Positions 1 through 10,700 of a stretch of 64,000 nucleotides of DNA are shown piece by piece. The notes under the pieces were generated by a model. The model saw only the letters and a list, made by a program, of their open reading frames with translations. It did no database searches and had not been told where the DNA came from. Numbering within the stretch: position 1 is the first letter of the stretch; each line of letters starts with the position of its first letter. The stretch is from assembly GCA_947479455.1 (NCBI GenBank), contig CANJZE010000004.1, positions 124,001 to 188,000 of the forward strand. Direction: 5' to 3'. Made by a program: the position numbers and the translations under genes. This stretch comes from Bacteroidota bacterium (lineage in GTDB: Bacteria > Bacteroidota > Bacteroidia > Chitinophagales > LD1).

Positions 1-951
1 ATCCACACCATCAGCAAAACCTGATAACGAAGGATGCTGTGCTGTACCGAAATTATTTTTGGAAACAATACACTGAATTTTTTCTTCGTTCTGTTTTAAA
101 TGCGTGTTCAATACTTTTTCATCGTGCCAAAACTCGTAATGAATGGTAGCAATGGGCGAAGCAATGGAAGCGTGTTCACGCAACATTACAAAATCGTTCG
201 AAAGATGTTGAACACTGTTCATGAGCAACAGAGTTCGCTGATAATCGTAATTGTTCATGTACTTGTTATGCGTGTGCAGCCATTTATAACTTTCAAAAGC
301 TGGAAAGAGATGCTCAAAATTGTAACCAACAGGAACATACAATTTTGAAACATTGCGACAGCCAAAACCGAAGTAGAGAAAAATATCATCGGCTAATTTC
401 ACCAAATCTTCCTTTGTTTCTTCTCCATTAAGTATAGCTACAGAATTTCTGTTCTTTCTAAGTATCTTAGGATAGTCGTTGAAATAATATTCGAAGTAAC
501 GATTAGTATTATCACTTCCTGTTGCGATAACGGCATCGTAGTTTTTAAGTGTATCAACTATTTCAACTTTTTCATTTACCTCTACATCAATTTCAGAAAG
601 TGTTCTAATGACAAACAAAAACAACGCATCATCTTTCGAAGAAAGTTTGATTTTCATTTTGCAACCCGCTACATAGCAACACATAAAATCATGAAAACCC
701 ACCAAAGGAATATTACCAGCAAAAATTAATCCGATGGTTTTGTTGACTGCTCTTAACTCATAGGGCTTCAACCATTCTTTCAGCTTCTGTTCATCGAGCA
801 TTTCATTTATTACAGCATCAACAGCATGTTGCACAAACGGCTCAATAAACCATGGATTTTTTCCAACAGCATTTTTGATTTCTTCCTTTAAGTTGTCTGA
901 TGTGCTTAACTGTTTTCCTAACGTTACTAAGTTTCTGATTGCCTTTTCCAT
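1..951 (-). CDS. Acyl-CoA reductase, LuxC-like (3' end outside window)
   Basis: Partial gene: the ATG is at 951 and the reading frame stays open through base 1, giving 317 residues without the C-terminus. The translation fits the LuxC/acyl-CoA reductase family of the aldehyde dehydrogenase superfamily, which reduces activated fatty acyl groups to aldehydes with NADPH. I see the early family segment with GLIFAGNIPLVGFHD, then ATGSDNTNRYFEYYF, and GFGCRNVSKLYVP around residue 200, where the Cys is the expected acyl-accepting nucleophile. It is transcribed away from ddl with about 100 bp between the starts. Such genes are common in Bacteroidota without luciferase, so bioluminescence is not implied. 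The family call is from motif recognition; physiological substrate unknown. Confidence 0.8.
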   Translation of the reverse strand, partial: MEKAIRNLVTLGKQLSTSDNLKEEIKNAVGKNPWFIEPFVQHAVDAVINEMLDEQKLKEWLKPYELRAVNKTIGLIFAGNIPLVGFHDFMCCYVAGCKMKIKLSSKDDALFLFVIRTLSEIDVEVNEKVEIVDTLKNYDAVIATGSDNTNRYFEYYFNDYPKILRKNRNSVAILNGEETKEDLVKLADDIFLYFGFGCRNVSKLYVPVGYNFEHLFPAFESYKWLHTHNKYMNNYDYQRTLLLMNSVQHLSNDFVMLREHASIASPIATIHYEFWHDEKVLNTHLKQNEEKIQCIVSKNNFGTAQHPSLSGFADGVD

Positions 952-1054
952 TGTCTAAATTTCGATGCAAGGAAAACACATTTCTTCGGTTTGTTGAAAA
1001 GAAATCGTTTCAGCAGATGAAATAAAGCGACTCCTTAGCGTTAGAAAATAAGCT

Positions 1055-2020
1055 ATGAAAAAAAACATTGCAGTAATTACCGGGGGGGAAGCAAGCGAAC
1101 GCGGCATTTCATTAAAGAGTGCCGATGTGGTTTGCACACACCTCAACAAAGACAAATACAACGTTTTCAAAATTGTAATTGAAGGAAACGATTGGGTTGT
1201 AGAGCGCAACAACCCCGTGAAACTTTTCATTGATAAAAATGATTTCACTTTCACTATTGAAGAGCACAAAATAAATTTCGATGCCGTGTTTATTGCCATT
1301 CACGGCACACCTGCTGAAGACGGAAAATTGCAGGGTTATTTTGAACTGCTAAAAATTCCTTTCAACGCCTGCGGTGTTTTACAAGCTGCGCTCACCTTCG
1401 ATAAACTTCGTTGCAAAGAATACCTCGCACCGCTTGGTATAAAAACAGCTAATGCAGAACTACTACGTAAATCAGCATTCAGCATTCCTAATTCAGCAAT
1501 CGCCTTACCTGTTTTTGTAAAGCCAAATAAAAACGGTTCCAGTTACGGTGCATCAAAAGTTTCTAAGCAGGAAGATTTAGTTCCTGCTATTGAAGAAGCT
1601 TTCAAATACGATGACGAAATTTTGGTGGAAGAATTTATTGAAGGAACTGAAGTAACCTGTGGCGTAATTACTATAGATGGAAAGATAACCGCACTTCCAC
1701 TTACCGAAATAAGAAGCAAAGGCGAGTTCTTTGATTACAAAGCAAAATACGAAGGCAATTCGCAGGAAGTAACACCTGCCGAAATCAATGTTGCACTCAC
1801 AAAAAAAATTCAGGCGACATCCGAATTCATTTATTCTAAACTCAATTTTAAAGGGATGTGCCGCATTGATTATATCATAAAGGGCAACGACTATTATATG
1901 CTTGAAGTAAACTCCATTCCAGGCTTAAGCGAAGAAAGCATTGTGCCACAACAGGCACGTGCAATGGGAATTTCATTAGAAAGACTTTTCGAAATTTCGA
2001 TTGAGGAAAGTTTGAAGTAA
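1055..2020 (+). CDS. ddl: D-alanine--D-alanine ligase
   Basis: A 321-residue ATP-grasp ligase that joins two D-alanines for the peptidoglycan stem peptide in the cytoplasm. Visible signatures: the N-terminal GGEASERGISLKSA loop (about residues 9-22), the ATP-grasp lysine segment VKPNKNGSSYGASKV (about 152-166), and the C-terminal metal and substrate region LEVNSIPGLSEESIVPQQA (about 281-300). Length is normal for Ddl. The ATG follows about 100 bp of A/T-rich sequence and is divergent from the acyl-CoA reductase gene. A strong hairpin with a T run follows within 35 bp of the stop, so it looks monocistronic. Nothing in it is unusual. Confidence 0.95.
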   Translation: MKKNIAVITGGEASERGISLKSADVVCTHLNKDKYNVFKIVIEGNDWVVERNNPVKLFIDKNDFTFTIEEHKINFDAVFIAIHGTPAEDGKLQGYFELLKIPFNACGVLQAALTFDKLRCKEYLAPLGIKTANAELLRKSAFSIPNSAIALPVFVKPNKNGSSYGASKVSKQEDLVPAIEEAFKYDDEILVEEFIEGTEVTCGVITIDGKITALPLTEIRSKGEFFDYKAKYEGNSQEVTPAEINVALTKKIQATSEFIYSKLNFKGMCRIDYIIKGNDYYMLEVNSIPGLSEESIVPQQARAMGISLERLFEISIEESLK

Positions 2021-2053
2021 AGCGATCGTTTACTTTTCATCAATTACACAAAT

Positions 2054-2086
2054 AAAAAACCTCCGAAAAAATTCCGGAGGTTTTTT
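2054..2086. terminator. Bidirectional intrinsic terminator
   Basis: A 12-bp perfect stem (AAAAAACCTCCG pairing with CGGAGGTTTTTT) around a 9-base loop, flanked by A and T runs. It lies between the converging ddl stop and the stop of the glycine-rich protein gene and can serve both. Confidence 0.9.
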
Positions 2087-2109
2087 GTTTTAAAAACTAA
2101 CTGCTAAGA

Positions 2110-4617
2110 TTATTCTTTTACCAATTTGATATAGCTTACTGCTTTAGCAGTGCCTTGTATTTTTACCATGTAAACACCAGCAGCTTGTTGAGTTAAATCA
2201 ACTCGTTGTGACAAACCAGTTGTGTTAGTTTGGAAAACTACTTTACCCAGAGCGTCATAAACAGTAACTAATCCTAACTCTTTCTTAGCTGTAATAGTTA
2301 CTACACCTTTCGATGGATTTGGAATCAATTGTATTCCGCTTGCGCTGCTAGATAATGAACTAACGCCTGCACAAACCTCAGCATAAACGTCAATAGTTGT
2401 TGTATTAACACAATTGTTTGCATCTGTTCCTGTTACAGTATACGTACCATCTGCATTTAATGCAAATGCAGTTGCGTTTGCAACGCTGCCTGACCAAGCG
2501 TAAGTAGAAGCACCGCCACCGGTTAAAGTGATGTTATCGCCAACACAAACTGTATCGTTTGGAGACACGCTTGCAGTTACAACGGGCAAGGTGTTCACAG
2601 TTACGGTCACTGTAGCTGTATTTACGCAATTGTTTGCATCGGTTCCTGTTACCGAATAAGTATTGGTAGCACCTGGTGCAAAAGCGGCACCGTCAGTTAC
2701 GCTATTATCCCATGCATATGTAGATGCGCCTCCTCCTGCTAATGTAACGTTGTCACCTGCGCATAACGCAGTGTTTGGCGTTGCTGCAGCGGTAACCGTT
2801 GGTAAAGTATTTACGATTACTGAAACTGAAGAGGTATTCGTGCAATTGTTTGCATCCGTACCTGTTACAGAGTAAGTAGCACTTCCTACCGGGGTATAAG
2901 CTACTCCATCAGACACGCTGTTATCCCATACATAAGTAGAAGCTCCTCCACCTGTAAAAGTAACCTGGTCGCCATCGCAAACTGCGGCTGCAGAAGCATT
3001 AGCAGTTACAGTGGGCGCAGTATTTACAGTAACTGAAACACTGGCTGTATTTGAACAGTTATTTGCATCAGTTCCTAATACAGTATAGGTATTCGTAGTT
3101 CCCGGAGTGAAAGGCACTCCATCTGCCACGCTGTTATTCCAAAAATAAGTAGCTGCGCCTCCACCGGTAAAGGTAACTGATTCACCCGCACAAACTGCTG
3201 AAGAGGTTACGCTGGCAGTAACGGTAGGTAAAGCATTTACAGCAACAGAAACAGATGCTATATTCTGACAACCGTTTCCATCTGTACCAATAACACCATA
3301 ATTGTTTGAAGATGTCGGAGTAAAAGAAACACCATCCGTAACACCGTTATTCCATAAATAACTAACTGCACCGCCACCGGTAAAGGTTACCGATTCTCCA
3401 TCGCATATAACTCCGTTAGTTACAGAAGCCGTAACCGTAGGTTGTGAATTAACATTGAAGTTTGTAGTTACAAGAGAACTACTTCCGCAGTTGTTATCGG
3501 CTGTTACAGACAAGGTACCCGATGCACTTGTAGTAATTACGGTTACCGAATTTATTCCTTGACCACTTTGAATTGTTGCGCCACTTACTGTCCAAGTAAA
3601 ACTGGTAGTAAGAGCGGGAGTAGTTACAGTAAATGTTGTGGGTGTATTTGAGCAAATTGCCGTTGGCGGTGCTATGAATGTTGGAGCTGTTGGATTTCCC
3701 GGAGTATAAGTAATGTTCACCATACCATTTCCTAACCAGATTCCATTATTAGTAACTCCTGAAGTAACTCCACCTGTGTAGTTGCTACCACCACCGCCTC
3801 CACCACCAGCACCTTTCGAGTTGCCTGAACATCCGGTAGTTCCAGCTGAACCGCCTCCACCTCCACCTCCACCTAATTGACCACCTCCACCTCCACCTCC
3901 ACCTGGAATGGAGTTTGACGAGATGCAACAACAAGATTGCCCAGCACCACCTGCTGCACCAGTACCGGTAGATGATACAGAACCATCTGAACCGCTAAAA
4001 CCGGCACAGCCAACTCCCTTAGGTCCAAAAGCACCCTGTACACTTCCAAAGTTGCCTCCCTTTCCACCGCCAGCAACGCCACCATTTGTAGGAGAGTCAT
4101 TTCCATTAACACCAACGCCACCACCTCCTGCTCCTCCTCCTCCTCCTATACCACCCGTTGAAGCAGATCCTTCATCACATCCTCCTCTACCACCACCTCC
4201 ACCGCCTCCAGCTGTAATCGCACGATCCACTTCACTGGTTCCACCAACGCGCACATCTGAAGCACCTCCACCGCCACCGGCATTTTGAGTACCTCCGTTG
4301 CCCCCACCGTTAAATCCACCAGTTGGTGTAGCTCCTTGGCCTCCTACAAATACGTTTAAAACTTGCCCGGGAGTAACTCCAAGCACGCCTTCTGCATATC
4401 CTCCCAAACCTCCGGCTCCTCCGCCTACGCTTGCTCCACCAACTGCTCCGGATCCGCCTTGCGCTCCCCATGTTTGAATAAAAACAGAGTTAACCCCGCA
4501 TGGAACAGTCCACATTTGGATACCTCCGGTAAAGTTGAATTGATCTGTTAATTGTCCCGGCACTCCGGCTAAGGCTAAGAGTGGCAAAAAGAACAATGCG
4601 AGTAATTGTTTCTTCAT
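2110..4617 (-). CDS. Glycine-rich, Ig-repeat T9SS cargo protein
   Basis: Secreted surface protein of 835 residues from the ATG at 4617; an in-frame ATG 48 bp upstream exists, but this one begins the signal peptide (MKKQLLALFFLPLLALAG). Next comes a region of roughly 290 residues extremely rich in Gly, resembling the glycine-rich domain family found in ALK/LTK receptors (PF12810-like), ending in a GNGMVNITY strand. Then one Ig/PKD-like domain and five tandem repeats of about 71 residues (cores such as VTFTGGGA and GTDANNC). The last 75 residues (IQLIPNPSKGVVTI to YIKLVKE) are a T9SS type A sorting domain. The product should be exported and anchored or released by T9SS. Ligand and function unknown. 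Confidence 0.85.
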   Translation of the reverse strand: MKKQLLALFFLPLLALAGVPGQLTDQFNFTGGIQMWTVPCGVNSVFIQTWGAQGGSGAVGGASVGGGAGGLGGYAEGVLGVTPGQVLNVFVGGQGATPTGGFNGGGNGGTQNAGGGGGASDVRVGGTSEVDRAITAGGGGGGGRGGCDEGSASTGGIGGGGGAGGGGVGVNGNDSPTNGGVAGGGKGGNFGSVQGAFGPKGVGCAGFSGSDGSVSSTGTGAAGGAGQSCCCISSNSIPGGGGGGGGQLGGGGGGGGSAGTTGCSGNSKGAGGGGGGGSNYTGGVTSGVTNNGIWLGNGMVNITYTPGNPTAPTFIAPPTAICSNTPTTFTVTTPALTTSFTWTVSGATIQSGQGINSVTVITTSASGTLSVTADNNCGSSSLVTTNFNVNSQPTVTASVTNGVICDGESVTFTGGGAVSYLWNNGVTDGVSFTPTSSNNYGVIGTDGNGCQNIASVSVAVNALPTVTASVTSSAVCAGESVTFTGGGAATYFWNNSVADGVPFTPGTTNTYTVLGTDANNCSNTASVSVTVNTAPTVTANASAAAVCDGDQVTFTGGGASTYVWDNSVSDGVAYTPVGSATYSVTGTDANNCTNTSSVSVIVNTLPTVTAAATPNTALCAGDNVTLAGGGASTYAWDNSVTDGAAFAPGATNTYSVTGTDANNCVNTATVTVTVNTLPVVTASVSPNDTVCVGDNITLTGGGASTYAWSGSVANATAFALNADGTYTVTGTDANNCVNTTTIDVYAEVCAGVSSLSSSASGIQLIPNPSKGVVTITAKKELGLVTVYDALGKVVFQTNTTGLSQRVDLTQQAAGVYMVKIQGTAKAVSYIKLVKE
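2390..3450 (-). repeat. Five in-gene tandem repeats of about 213 bp
   Basis: The DNA encoding the five 71-residue Ig-like repeats keeps recognisable similarity between units, for example the recurring gcaattgtttgcatc block for DANNC. Such repeats can expand or contract by recombination. Confidence 0.75.
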
Positions 4618-4801
4618 AATGTTTTTTTTTTGTGAAGTGCTAATGTAAGTTATAAATGGAAACATTAAAAAAATAAATGTTTATAAACTGACAGATGTGG
4701 AATTTATTTTGCACATGTGTTGTTCACAAAAATATATAAGCAAAATTGACGTTAGTGTTCTGTAAATTTATTACTCTAACTTAGCGCCACAAATTCCTTT
4801 G

Positions 4802-5908
4802 ATGTCTGCCACCATAAAATTCTCAAATAAAAACAAAACCGATTTTCATAAAGTAGTTACACAACGTGTAGAGAAATACTTTGCCGAAAAAGGTATTTCA
4901 AAAAATGCCGACTACCGAATGGTTTTTAAAACCATCGTCATGTTTTCGCTTTACTTTATTCCGTATGCATTTATTCTTTCGGGAACGCTATCGCTTGCTT
5001 CAATGTGGTTAAGCACCGTGGTAATGGGTTTAGGCTTAGCAGGAATAGGAATGAGTGTGATGCACGATGCTAATCACGGAGCATACAGCAATAAGAGTTG
5101 GCTGAATCAGGTGCTTGGTTATTCATTGAACATTGTAGGGGGTGATGCATTTAACTGGAAGATTCAACACAACCAACTGCATCATACATACACAAACATT
5201 CACGGGTTTGACCAGGATATTCGCCCGCGAATGAATTTGCGATTAACACCTGCAGTAAAAAGAAATTGGTTTCATCGGTTTCAACTCGTGTATGCTTTTT
5301 TCCTTTATAGTCTTCAAACTTTTTTTTGGGTAATTGTGAAAGACTTTATGCAGTTTGATTTGTATCTGCAATTTTATTCTTCAGAAAATAACAAGAAACA
5401 AAAGACCATTCGCTTGCTCAATATCGTTTTGTTTAAAGCCATTTATTTTTTCTACATCCTTGTAATTCCCGCCATCGTGTTACACTTAGCTTGGTGGCAA
5501 TTGCTCATTGGTTTTATGACCATACACATGGTAGGCGGCTTAGTGCTTACTACTATTTTTCAGTTGGCACATATTGTAGAAGGGACAGAATATCCCGAAC
5601 CGGTTAACGGAACTATTGATGCCGAGTGGGCTATTCATCAAATGCAAACGACTGCCAACTTTGCTCCACGTAATAAACTACTTACGTTTTATGTGGGCGG
5701 ATTAAATTATCAGGTAGAGCATCATTTGTTTCAACGAATATGTCATGTGCACTATCCTGCTATTGCTCCTATTGTAGAACAAACCGCGAAAGAATACGGA
5801 GTACCTTATTTGAAGAATGAAACCTTCGGTTCGGCAGTAGCTTCACATGTTAGCTTACTCAGGAAATTGGGTTTGCAGGAAACACTGCACATGGCAACTG
5901 ATTTTTAG
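4802..5908 (+). CDS. Membrane fatty acid (acyl-CoA/acyl-lipid) desaturase
   Basis: A 368-residue integral membrane desaturase. The three histidine boxes that bind the di-iron centre are all present: HDANHG (about residue 88), HNQLHH (about 123) and QVEHHLF (about 310). Hydrophobic segments surround residues 40-85 and 205-255. The variant QxxHH third box is typical of front-end (delta-5/delta-6 type) and linoleoyl-CoA-like desaturases, which are common in Bacteroidota, but no cytochrome b5 domain is fused and regiospecificity cannot be read from sequence. A TTG codon directly precedes the ATG; I use the ATG. Probably acts in membrane fluidity control. It is followed after 40 bp by a symporter gene on the same strand. 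Confidence 0.9.
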   Translation: MSATIKFSNKNKTDFHKVVTQRVEKYFAEKGISKNADYRMVFKTIVMFSLYFIPYAFILSGTLSLASMWLSTVVMGLGLAGIGMSVMHDANHGAYSNKSWLNQVLGYSLNIVGGDAFNWKIQHNQLHHTYTNIHGFDQDIRPRMNLRLTPAVKRNWFHRFQLVYAFFLYSLQTFFWVIVKDFMQFDLYLQFYSSENNKKQKTIRLLNIVLFKAIYFFYILVIPAIVLHLAWWQLLIGFMTIHMVGGLVLTTIFQLAHIVEGTEYPEPVNGTIDAEWAIHQMQTTANFAPRNKLLTFYVGGLNYQVEHHLFQRICHVHYPAIAPIVEQTAKEYGVPYLKNETFGSAVASHVSLLRKLGLQETLHMATDF

Positions 5909-5948
5909 TTACTTCAAAACGCTCCACACAATTTTCTACATTTAAGCC

Positions 5949-7496
5949 ATGACAAAAAAGTGGCTCTCTGTATTATCTGCACCTCTTGTTTCGCTCGTAC
6001 TTTATTTATTTCTATCTCATCATAACATTCCGCAGCAAGCTGCTTTAATGGCTGTGGTTGTAAGTTGGGTAGCTATATGGTGGTTGACTGAAGCATTGCA
6101 TTTAGGGGTTACTTCGCTGCTTCCGTTTATACTAATGCCACTGTTCGGTATTATGAAAACCGAAGAAGTAGCCATGCAGTACATGGACCAGATTATCTTC
6201 CTTTTTATGGGCGGATTTTTTCTGGCTTATGCCATGGAAAAATGGGGACTGCATAAACGCCTTGCCTTTCGCATTATTATGGTTATGGGTAACACGCCTT
6301 CAAAAGTTTTGTTAGGTGTAATGCTCACTTCGTATACCATTTCCATGTGGGTAAGTAATACGGCAACAGTCATGATGCTGATAGCTGCAGTGATGGCAAT
6401 TATTTCGCAGAAAGAGCTTTATAATGAAGAGAGCAGAAAAAGTATTTCAACCGCTATTCTTATAGGGCTTTCGTTCAGCGCTACTATTGGCGGAATGGCA
6501 ACGCTGGTAGGCACTCCGCCCAATATGATTTTTGCCGGCATGTATGCCAAATCATTTCCAAACGGACAGCCCGTTACCTTTCTTAACTGGATGGCTTTTG
6601 GTGTGCCATTTTCGTTTACGTTATTGGTAGTAGCTTATTTCATTCTTAAAAAAATGTTTATACCTGCTCATCGCAATATTCATTTTGATATGAGCTATAT
6701 TCAACAGCAGCATAAAAATTTAGGTGCTATTCGTTATGAAGAAAAAGTGGTGCTCTCCATTTTTGTTACTACCGTTTTGCTTTGGTTCTTTCGCGAAAAC
6801 ATTCCGTTGGGAGTTGTAACTATTCCCGGATGGAGTCATTTGTTTGGAAGCGTTGCTCCTTACATTAAAGACAGCACCGTTGTCATTTTCACTTCTTTCT
6901 TTTTGTTTTTGATTCCGAGCCGAAGTGTTGTACCTGCTGCTGTTTCGGTAACTGCCCACGAAGCCGACCCGGATAATTTAAATGTGGAAAGCAATGAGCC
7001 TGAAAATCTTTTGGAATGGAAAGATGTAGCTAAACTTCCGCTCAACATTATTCTGCTTTTTGGTTGCGGTTTTGCTATGGCTAAAGGATTTGAATCTTCG
7101 GGTTTAAGCACGGCTATTGCAGTTCGATTAAATGTTTTGCACGGTATGCCTATAGTTTTTATTCTGCTGGGGGTTGCAGTTTTTGTAACTGTTTTAAGTG
7201 AGTTTGCTTCTAACACAGCCAGCATTCAATTGGTTCTTCCCATTGTTATTCCGCTGGCGGCAAGTTTGGGAGTAAATCCATTGCTCTTAATGCTAACGGC
7301 TACTTTTAGTGCATCGCTTGGTTATATGTTACCTGTGGCAACGGCTGCCAACACGATAGTATATGGCAGTGGCGATATAAACGCCCGAGACATGATGCGC
7401 GCAGGAATAGTTTTAGACCTTGCAGGAATTATTCTGCTGCTGCTTTATATGGTTACACTCGGTAACTGGATTTTCGGATTTAAAATATTCGGATAG
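5949..7496 (+). CDS. DASS-family (SLC13) sodium:anion symporter
   Basis: A 515-residue inner-membrane carrier with about eleven or twelve hydrophobic segments. The two family hallmarks are visible: WVSNTATVMML in the first half (about residues 136-146) and the paired SEFASNTASIQLVLP in the second half (about 417-431). These SNT loops bind sodium and the carboxylate or other anion in this family. GGMATLVGTPPN (about 193-204) is a further conserved loop. Substrates in the family include dicarboxylates, citrate, sulfate and phosphate; the sequence does not decide. The region around residues 325-350 is a hydrophilic insert between the two halves. The gene starts 40 bp after the desaturase stop and could be cotranscribed. 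Confidence 0.88.
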   Translation: MTKKWLSVLSAPLVSLVLYLFLSHHNIPQQAALMAVVVSWVAIWWLTEALHLGVTSLLPFILMPLFGIMKTEEVAMQYMDQIIFLFMGGFFLAYAMEKWGLHKRLAFRIIMVMGNTPSKVLLGVMLTSYTISMWVSNTATVMMLIAAVMAIISQKELYNEESRKSISTAILIGLSFSATIGGMATLVGTPPNMIFAGMYAKSFPNGQPVTFLNWMAFGVPFSFTLLVVAYFILKKMFIPAHRNIHFDMSYIQQQHKNLGAIRYEEKVVLSIFVTTVLLWFFRENIPLGVVTIPGWSHLFGSVAPYIKDSTVVIFTSFFLFLIPSRSVVPAAVSVTAHEADPDNLNVESNEPENLLEWKDVAKLPLNIILLFGCGFAMAKGFESSGLSTAIAVRLNVLHGMPIVFILLGVAVFVTVLSEFASNTASIQLVLPIVIPLAASLGVNPLLLMLTATFSASLGYMLPVATAANTIVYGSGDINARDMMRAGIVLDLAGIILLLLYMVTLGNWIFGFKIFG

Positions 7497-7581
7497 AAGA
7501 GCGTTCCATAGTTGCAAGAAGCTTTACCGATGATTATTTAGTTAGGGATAATCAATTTCTTTTCAATTAATTTTCGACTTT

Positions 7582-7609
7582 TTGGAGTAAAATCAAACAC
7601 ACTATTTTG
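7582..7609 (+). promoter_or_regulatory. Possible Bacteroidota -33/-7 promoter
   Basis: TTTTTG (TTG at 7582-7584), 18 bp, then TATTTTG (7603-7609), one base short of TAnnTTTG. It lies about 115 bp before the likely start of the T9SS repeat protein. Weak call by eye. Confidence 0.3.
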
Positions 7610-7724
7610 TTACTTTACCAGGTTAAACCATATACTATTTAATTTCAATTGGGCGAGTTTCCCACACTGTTACTTGGCGGTTTCATATTGTTGCGTATTT
7701 TTCGCGCCAATTAAAACCATCGAC

Positions 7725-10700
7725 ATGAAACAAATAATATTTCCGTTCCTTCTTGCTATATTTTGCCTAATCACAGCTTCTGCTCAAACAGTAATTACTA
7801 ATGGTAATATGGAAGGTTGGGACAATCCTACTCAAAACACTGCCGAGCCTTCCAATTGGAATTCTACCAAGAGTGCAGGAGGTTCTTGCGGTGTTTGTGT
7901 TACTTTTTCTCCCCAAACTTGTTGGCGCGATGCCAGCACATTAAGTGGAGGAAGTTATTGTGCAAAACTGGTAACCGGCAATGCATTGGGCACGAATGTG
8001 AACGGAGGACTTACTACGGGTCAAATCACCATTCCATCTACTACAGCGGCTGAAGGATATATACAAACAGTTACCACCGACCCTAATTTTAGAATGAATT
8101 TTTCAGGCCAACCAGATAGCTTGGTGTTTTGGTATAAATCAAGTCCGGTGGGTGCCGATTATCCATCGGTAGAGGCAAGAATACATGTGAACACGTGCCA
8201 GGCTCCTGAGTTACCGGTAAATGGTAATCATGCGCTCGATACTGCCAATATTGTGGCGCGTGCTAAATGGCAAGGAACTAATGCTGCAGTTTCTACATGG
8301 ACACGTGTAGCGGTGCCTTTTGTTTACAGAAATAGCAACACACCGCAATACATTCTAATTACCTGCACCTCTTCTGCAACCACAGCCGGAGCGCAGCAAA
8401 ACAGCACGCTTTGGCTCGATGAGTTTTCGGCCATTTACAATCCAACTATTGCCACTGGAACAATAAATCCAACTACGTATTATGTTTCTGCCAGTACCGG
8501 TGCAAGCGTTTCTGTTCCTTATACGTTGTCAGGCACTTTTAACGGAGCCAATGTGGTTACGGCAGAACTTTCAGATGCCAGCGGAGGATTTGCTTTTCCT
8601 ACTACAATAGGCTCGGTAAGTTCCGGTGTTTCAGGAACTATAAATGCCACTATACCTGCCGGAAACCCAAGCGGAACAGGTTACAGAATAAGAGTTAGAA
8701 GTAACAACCCCGCGTTAACCGCAGCTACTAACGGTTCAGACATAACAGTGGTTTTAGCAGGTAATTCTGTAGCACCAAACACTACACAAAATATTGCAGC
8801 AAATACAAATGGAACAACACTAACGGTTACCGAAAACGGAACAGCCAGCTCACGCGAGTGGAAATACTCATCAACTAGCGGAATTGGTTATGTAAGTTTC
8901 GGGGCGGTACAAACGGGAATTAGTTATGCTCCAAATTTTGCCAGCGCAGGAACGTACTACGTGGTTTGTGTTTCAACATTTCCGGGAGGTTTAAACGTAA
9001 CTAGCAATGAGGTAGTGGTAACTGTAGTAGAAAATAGTATTGCCCCTACCGCTTCGCAAAGTATTTTGGTAGGCGTAAACGGAACTCTGCTAACCGTTAC
9101 TGAAACTCCTTCTGCTTCATCGCGCGAATGGTACTACGCAACCGTTTCGGGTGGCCCTTATTCGATGGTATCACCCATGCAAATGGGAACTACCTACACG
9201 CCAAATTTTGCCAGCGCAGGAACTTACTATGTGGTTTGCGAAAGCATTATTAACGGTGTAACTGCTATAAGCAACGAAGTATTAATAAATGTAGGAAATG
9301 CAACTATAAGCACCGGAATTGTAAACGGGTCGCCATTTTTATTCAGCCCTAACCATGCCGATGCCAACATTACTGTACCCTATACTACAAGTGGCACATT
9401 CAACAACGGTAACGTTTTTACCGCACAATTATCTGATGCCAATGGTTCATTTGCTGCAGCTACTAACATAGGAACGGTAACGGCTACTACATCGGGAAAT
9501 GTTTCTGTTACTATTTTGCATACAACAGCTGCAGGCACAGGTTACCGCATTCGTGTAGTTTCGAACAATCCTGTAATTTCAGGAAGTGATAACGGAACTG
9601 ATTTAATTGTTGACCAGTTCAATAATTCAATTTCGCCTACTACTACACAAAGTATTATGCACGGTGTAAACGGTTCGGCTATTTTCGTTACAGCTTCGCA
9701 ACCCGCTACACACGAATGGAAATATTCTATGACAAGCGGCAGCGGTTATGTGCCGTTCAATCCTGCAGAAACAGGAAATTCTTACACACCTAATTTTGCC
9801 TTACCAGGTACCTACTATGTGGTTTGTGTTTCAACGAACTTGAACCCTGGCGATGCGGTTACGAGCAACGAAGTGCAAATAGATGTGCAGAACGGTACGA
9901 CTATTACTACTTCGGCTGTGAGTGGCTCACCATTTTTTGTTTCCCCCAATATGAGTGCAGCAGTGAGTGTGAATTTTACTTCGGACGTAGTGTTTGACGC
10001 TAACAATATTTTTACGGCTGAACTTTCTGATTACACCGGAAGTTTTGCTTCACCTTTGCCAATTGGAACTTTGAACGGTAGCGCTGTAGGAACTATTTCG
10101 GCAACTATACCTGGCATAACTACAGGTTCTGCTAATTATCGTATTCGTGTAACTTCAAGCAGCCCGGCATTAACGGGTAGCGATAATGGAACTAATTTGG
10201 AAATAATTCCTTTCTCTAGTTCAATTGCGCCTGCCGATACCCAACATTTGATTCAAAATCAAAACGGCAATGCCATAACAGTTTCAGAAACTCAACCGGC
10301 AACGCATCTTTGGAAATATTCTCAAGTTTCGGGTTTTGGTTATTCCAACTTTAGCCCGAGTGAAACGGGAGCAAGCTTAGTTCCTCATTTCAATTTAGTT
10401 AGTCCGTTTTATATTGTTTGTGAATCTACCAACAGCGCTACTGATAAAGTAACCACACAAGAAGTAGTAGTTATTGTAACTACCGCAATTGGAATAGGTG
10501 AGCAAACGAACGAAATATTGAAAGCGTACTGGAGCGGAAATGATTTTGTGGTTGACCTGAGTACAACAAAACTGATTTCGCCAACTATTGAATTAGTAAA
10601 TGTGCAAGGACAAATAGTTGTGCGAGAAAAACTAAATACTTCTTCGCTCAATCTTGTACCTACTCAACTAGCACCGGGTGTTTATCTTTTCCGAATTATT

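Noticed and set aside
100-348. Plus-strand open frame of 82 codons
   Set aside because: Lies antisense within the acyl-CoA reductase gene, whose frame is clearly real.
3908-4288. Plus-strand open frame encoding a proline-rich protein
   Set aside because: It is antisense to the glycine-rich domain; GGN codons read backwards give proline. No start context or domain.
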